Source: Chloroflexota bacterium
GTDB lineage: Bacteria; Chloroflexota; Dehalococcoidia; Lucifugimonadales; Australimonadaceae
DNA: 11,800 nucleotides
Direction: 5' to 3'
NCBI GenBank assembly: GCA_026713505.1
Contig: JAPOOH010000102.1
Span: forward strand, 1-11,800
Shown here: positions 6,593 to 11,800 of the stretch, piece by piece
Layout: each line of letters begins with the position of its first letter
How positions within the stretch are numbered: the first letter of the stretch is position 1
Notes under the pieces: generated by a model
Database searches by the model: none
Told to the model about the DNA's origin: nothing
The model's input: the letters and a program-made list of their open reading frames with translations, nothing else
Translations under genes and position numbers: made by a program

Positions 6593-8136
6593 GACACCCC
6601 CGGCAAGAGGACGTGTTCCATGATGACAACGTTGGCGATGCCGAGCCCGACGGTTGCGGCAGCGAGCAGCACGAGGGGGAGCCACACGTCGAACGGGGCC
6701 TCTCGCGCACGCTCTACTACGGGGCGCATCGCCTGCTCGGAGGGGCGCGCCGCGGCGTCCGCAGACCCTCCTTGTTCGGCGTCGTGATGCGCGGAAGGCT
6801 CGGGTTTCGCGGGGCGCAGGTAGGCCTGCTCCAGCACCTTGAAGAGATAGACGGCGGTCAGCAGGCTGCTGAGCAGGACGACCGCGACCACTATCCACTG
6901 CCCTTCGTCCAGGCCCGCCTGCACCATGTACCACTTGCTGAAGAAGCCCGCGGTCGGCGGGATCCCGACCATCGCAACAGAGCCGATGGCGAAAGCGCCC
7001 ATCGTCAGTGGCATGCGCGGTCCCAGCCCGGTCAGGTTGTGCGTGCGCTGCAACCCGACGCGGAGGCGGATGGACGACGCGGCCAGGAACAGCGTCGCCT
7101 TCATGGCCGCATGGTTCACGATGTGGAGCAGTGCGGCAGCGAGGGCGAGCGGCGTGCCGAGGCCGATACCCACCGCGATAAACGCGAGTTGGCTGATGCT
7201 GCTGTACGCGAGCATCCGGCGGATGTCGGTCTGCCCCGCCGCGGCGATGGAGCCGAACACGATGCCGATAAGGCCGAGTATGAGCAAAGCGTCCGCGACG
7301 GGCACGGAGCCGGAGAGGAATCCGGCGGGAAACACGCTCAGGAACATGCGGAGCATCGCGTAGGCGGCAACCTTGGTCATCACGGGAGCGATGAGCGAGT
7401 TCACTGAAGACGGTGCGTGCTCGTATGCGTCCGGAAGCCACAGGTGCATGGGAACGAGGGCCATCTTGAGGCCCAGCCCGGCGAAGATGAAGACCGCGCC
7501 GACCTGTGCGGCACGCGCGTTTTCGGTCACTTCCAGCAATTCGCGCGCCTCGATCATGTTCAGTGTGCCGGTCGCGAAGTAGACGAATCCGACGCCCAGC
7601 AGGTAGAACGCTCCGCCTATGGACCCGATGATGAGGTAGCGGAATCCCGCAAGCATCGCCTTGCGTCCGCCGATGAACACGAGCGCATAGGCAGCGAGCG
7701 ACGCTATCTCAAGGAAGACGAAAAGGTTGAAGAGGCCCCCCGTGACGACGATGCCGGTGAGTCCCGCCAGCAGGAGCAACACCAGGCCGTAGAAGATGCC
7801 CGGGCGGTCGCCCGCCTCGCGCTCGGCCCAGCGCCGCGTCGAGATAAGGACGAGGAACGACACGCTGGTGATGACGAGGCTGACCAACGCCGATACCTCG
7901 TCGATCACGTATTCGATGCCGACAGGCGGAGCCCACCCACCCAGGTAGTAGCTGAACGCTCCCTGGCGCAGGACCAGCTCCAGGGAGAGGGCCGACGCGA
8001 CCGCGGCGACCGCCACAGTCGCCAGCGCGATCAGAAATGCGCTGTGACGCCAGACGCGCCCAAGGACGGGAACGACGACCGCGAAGAGCAGCGGGGCGCC
8101 GACGATGAAAACAGGAAGCTGGGGTTGGGGGTCCAC
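6589..8136 (-). CDS. mrpD: Na+/H+ antiporter subunit MrpD (MbhH-like)
   Basis: The 515-residue polytopic protein is the best MrpD/MbhH match of the three pump-type subunits, and it directly follows mrpC as in Mrp and Mbh operons. It has Glu143 in helix 5 (NLFVFLEIASLAAYAL), Lys224 in helix 7 (GLGLKMALVPMHLWLPDAY), Lys255 in helix 8 (APVMTKVAAYAM), Lys346 and Lys401 (GFFSKWYMVQAG). These are the residues of the membrane-embedded proton path in this family. A hydrophilic, Ala/Glu-rich stretch (about 427-460) sits before the last helix. The GTG start at 8136 has GAGGGG five bases upstream and lies 2 bp after the mrpC stop. It exchanges protons for Na+ or other monovalent cations as part of the multi-subunit complex. 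Confidence 0.93.
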   Translation of the reverse strand: MDPQPQLPVFIVGAPLLFAVVVPVLGRVWRHSAFLIALATVAVAAVASALSLELVLRQGAFSYYLGGWAPPVGIEYVIDEVSALVSLVITSVSFLVLISTRRWAEREAGDRPGIFYGLVLLLLAGLTGIVVTGGLFNLFVFLEIASLAAYALVFIGGRKAMLAGFRYLIIGSIGGAFYLLGVGFVYFATGTLNMIEARELLEVTENARAAQVGAVFIFAGLGLKMALVPMHLWLPDAYEHAPSSVNSLIAPVMTKVAAYAMLRMFLSVFPAGFLSGSVPVADALLILGLIGIVFGSIAAAGQTDIRRMLAYSSISQLAFIAVGIGLGTPLALAAALLHIVNHAAMKATLFLAASSIRLRVGLQRTHNLTGLGPRMPLTMGAFAIGSVAMVGIPPTAGFFSKWYMVQAGLDEGQWIVVAVVLLSSLLTAVYLFKVLEQAYLRPAKPEPSAHHDAEQGGSADAAARPSEQAMRPVVERAREAPFDVWLPLVLLAAATVGLGIANVVIMEHVLLPGVS

Positions 8137-8138
8137 AG

Positions 8139-8516
8139 CTATCCCCTCACCTCGTCCAGCAACTCTCTCTCGTCCAGCGTGCCGAACTCACGGTAGATGG
8201 AGACAAGGAAGCTGAGCGCGACTCCGGTGATCGCCACGCCCACCACGATGGCGGTGAGCATGAGCACGTGCGGCAGCGGGTTCACGAAATCGTCGGGGTT
8301 GGCGTGTCCTTCGCCGTGCACGCTGTAGAGGATGGGGATCGTTGCCCCCTCCAGCAGCGAGCCGCTGATGAAGAAGAGGATGATGGCGGACTGGAAGATG
8401 CTCAGACCGATGACCTGCTTGACGAGGCTGCGCTTGCCCATCATGCCGTACAGGCCAACGACGAGGAGTACCGCGGTCGCCCAGTAAGGGAAGCGTGCTG
8501 CGATCTCGTCGATCAT
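8139..8516 (-). CDS. mrpC: Na+/H+ antiporter subunit MrpC (NuoK/MbhG-like)
   Basis: The product is 125 residues with three membrane helices (about 12-26, 38-54 and 85-107), as in MrpC and NuoK. Family-typical stretches are VIGLSIFQSAIILFFI and FVNPLPHVLMLTAIVVGVAI. Between helices 2 and 3 lies a polar loop with HGEGHANPDD. Usual MrpC proteins are about 112 residues and also have a loop here. The frame is open back to 8651, but that extension is a His/Arg-rich shadow of mrpB. ATG 8516 overlaps the mrpB stop as ATGA and fits the family N-terminus. MrpC lies in the discontinuous antiporter module, packed against MrpD. Confidence 0.93.
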   Translation of the reverse strand: MIDEIAARFPYWATAVLLVVGLYGMMGKRSLVKQVIGLSIFQSAIILFFISGSLLEGATIPILYSVHGEGHANPDDFVNPLPHVLMLTAIVVGVAITGVALSFLVSIYREFGTLDERELLDEVRG

Positions 8517-8968
8517 TGGCGTGAGCTGCCCGCCAGGAGGTCGTAGATGAGAACGAGCACGGCTACGACGCCGAAGAATACGCCGACCTCGATGATGAAG
8601 ATGCCCATGGAGCGGGCGGTGCGGGGCTCCCCGGCGAACTGGTTGTACCACTCTACGGGGATACGGGCGTAGTCCAGGAAGTTATCGCCCAGGATGAGCG
8701 GCAGGATGCCGCCGAACATGTAGACGCCGAGACCGATGCATGCCAGCCAGATCAAGAGTCCCTGCGGTATACGCAGAGCGCCCTGCCGGTTACCGAGTGT
8801 CAGGCGCACCAACAGCAGCGCGGCCGCGACGATCGCTCCTGCCTGAAAGCCGCCGCCAGGGCTGAGTTCGCCGTGCAGCAGCACATAGATGCCGAAGACG
8901 ATGATGAGCGGCACCAGGAAAACGCGGGCGATGAAGTGCAGAATCACACTGTCATAACGTTCATTCAT
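8513..8968 (-). CDS. mrpB: Na+/H+ antiporter subunit MrpB (MbhF-like)
   Basis: This 151-residue protein has about four membrane helices and the MnhB/MrpB family core: VFGIYVLLHGELSPGGGFQA at 25-44, then AGAIVAAALLLVR, and a last helix at about 118-144 containing IFIIEVGVFFGVV. The GELSPGGGFQ motif is diagnostic. ATG 8968 has GGAGGAG seven bases upstream. A second ATG four bases downstream is out of frame. The gene overlaps the MbhE-like gene by 8 bp and mrpC by 4 bp. MrpB is a structural membrane subunit needed for the whole Mrp complex. Confidence 0.93.
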   Translation of the reverse strand: MNERYDSVILHFIARVFLVPLIIVFGIYVLLHGELSPGGGFQAGAIVAAALLLVRLTLGNRQGALRIPQGLLIWLACIGLGVYMFGGILPLILGDNFLDYARIPVEWYNQFAGEPRTARSMGIFIIEVGVFFGVVAVLVLIYDLLAGSSRQ

Positions 8969-9257
8969 CCGGGCTCTCCTCCGGGACCCGGCGGCTGACC
9001 TGCAGCACGAGCAGAACGGCCAGCCCGGCGGTGAAGATGACGAAGGTCTCTCCCAGCGTGTCGTAGCTCCGGAAGTCCGCCAGGATAGCCGAGACGAGGT
9101 TGGGGATCACCACCTCGCTCTCGGTCAATTCGGTAAGTTCGGGCGAGAGATGCTGGTTCGCGGGCGCGAGCGGGTCCGCACGGTCAGGCAGGTCTGCCGA
9201 CGCCCAGATGAGCAACGCGATCAGCGCTGCGAGGAACTCGAACATGAGCACTCTCAA
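8961..9257 (-). CDS. MbhE-like subunit (MrpA C-terminal domain as separate gene)
   Basis: The product is 98 residues with two membrane helices (about 4-19 and 70-87). The segment VSAILADFRSYDTLGETFVI (55-74) matches the conserved DFRxxDTLGE stretch that ends canonical MrpA and defines MbhE of membrane-bound hydrogenase. The region between the helices is polar and acidic. The TTG start at 9257 is favoured because AAAGGAGG (9266-9273, inside the preceding gene) sits eight bases upstream. GTG 9251 and ATG 9245 lie 14 and 20 bases from it. TTGA overlaps the preceding stop by 4 bp. In canonical Mrp this domain is fused to MrpA; here it stands alone, as in archaeal Mbh. Confidence 0.87.
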   Translation of the reverse strand: MRVLMFEFLAALIALLIWASADLPDRADPLAPANQHLSPELTELTESEVVIPNLVSAILADFRSYDTLGETFVIFTAGLAVLLVLQVSRRVPEESPDE

Positions 9258-9499
9258 TCCGGAGTCCTCCTTTCGACGACGCTGATTGCGCCGATCAGCA
9301 GAACGCCGGTCACGCCCGCGCCCAGCGCGGCTTCGGTGAGGGCAACGTCTACGGCGCCCATGAGCGCGAGCAGCACGGCGGCCAGAAAGCTGTACACGGA
9401 CAGCGTCGCCACCGCCGCAATCATGTCACGCACCGAAAGGGCGATGAGCGCAGTCACAACGAGCAGGCCGAACAGTGCCAGTTCCAGCCACCAGATCAT
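9254..9499 (-). CDS. DUF4040/MbhD-like subunit (MrpA C-terminal domain as separate gene)
   Basis: The product is 81 residues with three membrane helices. The hallmark MGAVDVALTEAALGAG at 47-62 corresponds to the APDVALTEA motif of MrpA/MbhD (hydrogenase subunit D, DUF4040), including the buried Asp51 and Glu56. ATG 9499 has GGAGGAG five bases upstream and overlaps the mrpG stop as ATGA. Together with the next gene it supplies the C-terminal third of MrpA. The N-terminal NuoL-like domain of MrpA is absent from the operon. Confidence 0.9.
   Translation of the reverse strand: MIWWLELALFGLLVVTALIALSVRDMIAAVATLSVYSFLAAVLLALMGAVDVALTEAALGAGVTGVLLIGAISVVERRTPD
9266..9273 (-). promoter_or_regulatory. 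Shine-Dalgarno that fixes the TTG start of the MbhE-like gene
   Basis: AAAGGAGG on the minus strand lies within the 3' end of the DUF4040 gene, eight bases before TTG 9257. It is among the best ribosome sites in the operon and is placed for the TTG, not for the in-frame GTG or ATG further down. Confidence 0.7.
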
Positions 9500-9798
9500 C
9501 CGCGCTCCTCCTTCCGCCAGGGCATCTGTCCCGTGCGCAACGCGGCGCGGGTGAGCAGGTGCGCGCCGACGGGGTTCGCTATCGCGACGAACACCAGGAT
9601 GAGCGCGAACTTCAAGCTCAGCAGCGTGGCGCCCTCGTGCAGGATGAGGCCCAGGAGTAGAAGAGTGATGCCAAGCGTCTCCGACTTGGAAACGGCATGC
9701 ACCCGGGAGAAGAAGTCCGGCAGGCGCACCAGCCCCAGAGCGGTGATGACCATGAATGCGAGCCCGAGGACTATGAATACGTCGCCCGCGATGCTCAT
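9496..9798 (-). CDS. mrpG: Na+/H+ antiporter subunit MrpG (MbhC-like)
   Basis: The product is 100 residues with three membrane helices (about 6-22, 41-57 and 62-79). The family motif GLVRLPDFFSRVHAVSKSET spans 22-41 and covers the Pro-Asp and His-Ala positions of MnhG/MrpG. NPVGAHLLTRAA at 75-86 is typical of the C-terminal end. The frame stays open to 10119, but that extension shadows mrpF. ATG 9798 has a run of GGAGGAGGAG eight bases upstream and overlaps the mrpF stop as ATGA. MrpG forms part of the E/F/G module proposed to line a cation path. Confidence 0.93.
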   Translation of the reverse strand: MSIAGDVFIVLGLAFMVITALGLVRLPDFFSRVHAVSKSETLGITLLLLGLILHEGATLLSLKFALILVFVAIANPVGAHLLTRAALRTGQMPWRKEERG

Positions 9799-10103
9799 GC
9801 GTCTTTCTCCTCCTCCAACCCTCGCATAAGCGACCACAACTGGTGCTGGCGTGTTTCCAGGTACTTGCCTACGGCAACCGTCCCTATGAAATTCAGTAAG
9901 GCGTAGCTCAGCGCAAGGTCGACGAACGATTCCGGCCGCTCGAACACGAACCCGATCAGCACAAGCAGGACCACGGCATTCGTGCCGATGGCACTGGCGG
10001 CCAACAGCCGGTCGAACGGCGTTCGGCCCAACAGGAGCCGGTAGAACAGTCCCGCGTTGATGGCCACCGCGATGGCCAGCACTGCAATGTGGGGCAAGCT
10101 CAC
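9795..10103 (-). CDS. mrpF: Na+/H+ antiporter subunit MrpF (MbhB-like)
   Basis: The product is 102 residues with three membrane helices. The family-defining GRTPFDRLLAASAIGTN (26-42) holds the conserved Asp31-Arg32 pair, and VDLALSYALLNFIGTVAV (61-78) matches the typical third helix. The Asp of the usual ALD segment a few residues after DR is replaced by Ala-Ser, a difference also possible in Mbh-type homologs. The GTG start at 10103 has AGGTG five bases upstream and overlaps the mrpE stop as GTGA. In Mrp complexes, MrpF acidic residues are implicated in the sodium path. Confidence 0.92.
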   Translation of the reverse strand: MSLPHIAVLAIAVAINAGLFYRLLLGRTPFDRLLAASAIGTNAVVLLVLIGFVFERPESFVDLALSYALLNFIGTVAVGKYLETRQHQLWSLMRGLEEEKDA

Positions 10104-10711
10104 GGCAACACCTGCTCAACGGTCACAACGTCCGTCAACTGCACACGGTCGGGCGCGGGCTCGCCGAATATCCCTGCCACCTTGCGCTGGATGCCTCCGT
10201 CCTCCATACCCTGCCTGCTCTTGGCAGAGAGGCAGTGCACCATGAACCGTTCGCCCGAAACGTCCACCGTCACCGTTCCCGGCGTGAGCGTGATGGACTG
10301 GGCCAGGAGCACCTGGGCTGACTCCGAGCGCAGCGACGTCTCAAACTCCACGAGGTTCGGCTCAACCGGCAGCCGCGGATGGAGCACGAGATAGGCCACG
10401 TGCAGATTGGAGAGGGCTATCTCCCACAGGAGCCAGGGCAGATAGAGCGATGAGCGGAAGAAGCCACGGACGAACCACAGGAACGGATACGGAACATGCC
10501 TGAAGCGTGGCTCCTGGTCACCCGCGAACAGCCAGTGAGTAAGCGCCGTCCCGAATACGGCGACGAATGCGCCGACGACGAGAAACTCGATCTCAGTGTG
10601 GCCGGAAAACGCGAACCATACGGCGAAGAGGCCGAGCGTCTGCACGGTCCACCTGAGCGTCTGGCGTATCTTGGTGGGCCGGACGTCCACCTGACGGGGT
10701 TCGTTGTTCAT
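10100..10711 (-). CDS. mrpE: Na+/H+ antiporter subunit MrpE (MbhA-like), first gene of operon
   Basis: From ATG 10711 the product is 203 residues, longer than the ~160 typical of MrpE. Helices lie at about 22-36 and 42-62, with another hydrophobic stretch at 78-110 (WFVRGFFRSSLYLPWLLWEI). The cytoplasmic domain carries the signature SITLTPGTVTVDVSGERFMVH (139-159). The extra length is a ~20-residue polar N-terminus and a ~35-residue C-terminal tail after the conserved domain. An in-frame GTG at 10756 would add 15 residues (218 total). That GTG lies 10 bases after a -10-like element, so a nearly leaderless start there is possible. ATG 10711 has no clear Shine-Dalgarno. The gene overlaps mrpF by 4 bp. 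MrpE is a structural subunit of the cation/proton antiporter. Confidence 0.9.
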   Translation of the reverse strand: MNNEPRQVDVRPTKIRQTLRWTVQTLGLFAVWFAFSGHTEIEFLVVGAFVAVFGTALTHWLFAGDQEPRFRHVPYPFLWFVRGFFRSSLYLPWLLWEIALSNLHVAYLVLHPRLPVEPNLVEFETSLRSESAQVLLAQSITLTPGTVTVDVSGERFMVHCLSAKSRQGMEDGGIQRKVAGIFGEPAPDRVQLTDVVTVEQVLP

Positions 10712-10728
10712 TCGACCACGGTCTGCAC

Positions 10729-10744
10729 GCGGACTCGCGTCCGC
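10729..10744 (-). promoter_or_regulatory. GNRA-capped hairpin in the mrpE leader
   Basis: On the minus strand GCGGAC and GTCCGC form a perfect 6-bp stem closed by the tetraloop GCGA, a stable GNRA loop. It lies between the predicted transcription start and ATG 10711, ending 17 bases before that codon. If translation starts at GTG 10756, the hairpin would instead lie in early coding sequence. Confidence 0.45.
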
Positions 10745-10766
10745 TTCGTTGCGCACGCAAGCTAGC

Positions 10767-10796
10767 AGGCTACGAACGGCGCAGGATGGCTGTCAA
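10767..10796 (-). promoter_or_regulatory. Promoter of the antiporter operon
   Basis: A perfect -35 hexamer TTGACA (10791-10796) is followed after 18 bases by TAGCCT (10767-10772), which fits TANNNT. Transcription would begin near 10760. This places the start 45-50 bases upstream of mrpE ATG 10711, or about four bases upstream of GTG 10756. All downstream antiporter genes are packed without room for other obvious promoters. Confidence 0.6.
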
Positions 10797-10881
10797 GGAG
10801 ACAGAGCGCCCCAAAATCGCCTCGGCAGCCGCAGGGGTCGTCGATACACGCTCAACTGCCCACACGCCGACCAGACGATGA

Positions 10882-10911
10882 GGGACACTCCGCCCACCTC
10901 GAACCTATAAT
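10882..10911 (+). promoter_or_regulatory. Promoter of the 10917 gene, consistent with a leaderless transcript
   Basis: A perfect -10 hexamer TATAAT lies at 10906-10911, with GGGACA (10882-10887, four of six matches to TTGACA) 18 bases upstream. The GTG start at 10917 follows the hexamer by only five bases. Transcription is therefore expected to begin at or within a base or two of the start codon, leaving no room for a Shine-Dalgarno. Confidence 0.65.
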
Positions 10912-10916
10912 CAACA

Positions 10917-11738
10917 GTGGAGGAAGATGCATTGGCGCTCACGTTCGAGATTGGAGACGAGTCCCGTCCCAGGGGGCATGCTTTGGTCTACTTCGGCAAC
11001 CCGCGGACCGGCTTGCTCGCGACGTACGTCGTCCTGCTGCCGGTCAAGATGGACATGAGCAAGTATCTCCCGCCCATGCTCGCGGCGCAGTTGGGCGGAC
11101 TCGCCAGCGAAGTGCTCGGCGAAGGAGGCGGCAGCTTCGCCGCGCCGCCCATACCCGAGGGCGTGGAGTCGGTCGAGCCGCTGCGCCGGTTGGCGGAGTT
11201 GCGCGGCGACGACTTCATCTGGGGCGGGGACATGGTGTTGGGAGACCTGCAGTCTGCCATGCACCAGGCGGCGGAGGCCGTGCACGAATACGAGGCGCTC
11301 TACCAGCGGTACATCGACGCGAACCCGGCACCCGAGGCGCCGTCGCCTGAACGCTCCCTGCCCGATGGCGCCGGAGACGTGGACAGCAGCGTGCAGAGCG
11401 TGATCTACGGGTTGATGAGCGACCGCGACAGGCTCGCGGAGCTATCGAAGCTGGTGGGGACGATGCGCTTCGCCCTCGAATCGCAGGATAACGCGCTGGC
11501 CGAGGAGACGAACGTCTCACTGCAGGCGCTGGGGCAGGCCCTGCCCGAGCGCTTCTGGGCGGAAGGCGTGCGGCGCGCAGCGGGTGATTCCTCCGGCGCA
11601 GGAGCGCGGCTCGCGCAGCTGTACGTAGAGCGCTGCTACAAGCTGCTGGATGAGGACTTCGCCGCCGTGCAGGCGCTGGAGGAGCAGATAGCCTCGCTCA
11701 CCGATGAGGCCCCGCCCCAGGGCGACATCCGGGGCTAG
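10917..11738 (+). CDS. Soluble protein of unknown function
   Basis: The 273-residue product is not recognised. It has no signal peptide or membrane helix, so it is probably cytoplasmic. Residues 1-60 look like a small alpha/beta region (HALVYFGNPRTGLLATYVVL, then PVKMDMSKYLPPMLAAQLGG). Residues 82-135 are helical and acidic. A Pro/Ala/Glu-rich linker covers 136-153. Residues 155-265 are strongly helical and charged, perhaps coiled-coil or a helical bundle (SDRDRLAELSKLVGTMRFAL, ALEEQIASLTDEAP). The only Cys is at 240. The GTG start at 10917 is chosen because it sits just after TATAAT and the frame is closed close upstream. There is no Shine-Dalgarno. Codon use is GC-rich like its neighbours. 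It is divergent from the antiporter operon, which does not establish a shared role. Confidence 0.8.
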   Translation: MEEDALALTFEIGDESRPRGHALVYFGNPRTGLLATYVVLLPVKMDMSKYLPPMLAAQLGGLASEVLGEGGGSFAAPPIPEGVESVEPLRRLAELRGDDFIWGGDMVLGDLQSAMHQAAEAVHEYEALYQRYIDANPAPEAPSPERSLPDGAGDVDSSVQSVIYGLMSDRDRLAELSKLVGTMRFALESQDNALAEETNVSLQALGQALPERFWAEGVRRAAGDSSGAGARLAQLYVERCYKLLDEDFAAVQALEEQIASLTDEAPPQGDIRG

Positions 11739-11745
11739 GGCGTGC

Positions 11746-11799
11746 TCACTCCGCGTAGGTCATCGACGCCCAGGTAGACCCCATCTTCACGTCTATCTG
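11746..11799 (-). CDS. Possible C-terminal end of a converging gene (start outside window)
   Basis: On the minus strand the frame from 11799 reads QIDVKMGSTWASMTYAE and stops at TGA 11748-11746. Fifteen of its seventeen codons end in G or C, as expected for a real gene here. The competing minus frame (ADRREDGVYLGVDD..., stop within 11735-11737) has mixed third positions and overlaps the end of the 10917 gene. The fragment is too short to assign to a family. If real, it converges on the 10917 gene with seven bases between stops. Confidence 0.4.
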   Translation of the reverse strand, partial: QIDVKMGSTWASMTYAE

Positions 11800-11800
11800 C

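Larger units (their letters stand above)
10712..10916. other. Divergent intergenic region
   Basis: This ~205-bp stretch separates the antiporter operon from the 10917 gene and contains both predicted promoters and the mrpE leader hairpin. The two -35 elements are about 85 bp apart. No tRNA, riboswitch-like fold or long operator palindrome was seen between them by eye. A short CGGC-A-GCCG palindrome at 10823-10831 is the only other symmetric feature noted. Confidence 0.6.

Noticed and set aside
6593..7441. N-terminal extension of the second D-like antiporter gene (frame open to 7441)
   Set aside because: The added sequence is Arg/His/Pro-rich with no membrane character and shadows the 6589-8136 gene. 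GTG 6592 overlaps the preceding stop and directly precedes the first helix.
8517..8651. N-terminal extension of MrpC
   Set aside because: It adds a His/Arg-rich stretch unlike MrpC and overlaps mrpB extensively. ATG 8516 gives the family length and an ATGA overlap.
9799..10119. N-terminal extension of MrpG
   Set aside because: It shadows mrpF. ATG 9798 has a strong ribosome site and the correct family N-terminus.
10712..10916. tRNA or riboswitch in the divergent intergenic region
   Set aside because: A GGTTCGAGG stretch on the minus strand near 10900 recalls a T-loop, but no acceptor stem or anticodon arm can be built around it, and no riboswitch-like core was seen.

Overview
The window is GC-rich and densely coded. 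Nearly all genes lie on the minus strand, and most neighbours in the main operon overlap by 4-8 bp. The antiporter genes, the YchF-like NTPase and the unknown genes would fit a free-living bacterium, possibly Chloroflexota (Dehalococcoidia/SAR202-like) or another high-GC lineage. That placement is an impression from family resemblance and was not computed.

Layout: (1) 1-525, plus strand: the 3' end of a gene for a repeat-containing, probably beta-rich protein. The last 138 bp nearly duplicate the first 138 bp of the window. A strong plus-strand intrinsic terminator follows at about 548-602. (2) 636-2990, minus strand: ychF-like P-loop NTPase followed by hemW, 12 bp apart. (3) 3053-10711, minus strand: a complete operon of eleven membrane-protein genes for an Mrp/Mbh-type cation/proton antiporter. 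In transcription order these are mrpE, mrpF, mrpG, a DUF4040/MbhD-like gene, an MbhE-like gene, mrpB, mrpC, an MrpD-like subunit, a second D-like subunit, a small two-helix protein and a third D-like subunit. (4) 10712-10916: a divergent intergenic region with a promoter for each direction. (5) 10917-11738, plus strand: a soluble protein of unknown function, apparently read from a leaderless transcript. (6) The last ~55 bp probably hold the end of a converging minus-strand gene.

The antiporter operon has the gene order of the MbhABCDEFGH half of archaeal membrane-bound hydrogenase and the MBS complex. The C-terminal part of MrpA is split into two small genes, and no MrpA N-terminal (NuoL-like) gene is present. 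No hydrogenase, Fe-S or other redox subunit is present either, so the complex should be a secondary Na+/H+ antiporter. It has three antiporter-type pump subunits, where canonical Mrp has two (MrpA and MrpD). The third carries Asn where the TM7 Lys is normally conserved. The start-stop overlaps and strong Shine-Dalgarno sequences before most internal genes suggest one translationally coupled polycistron.
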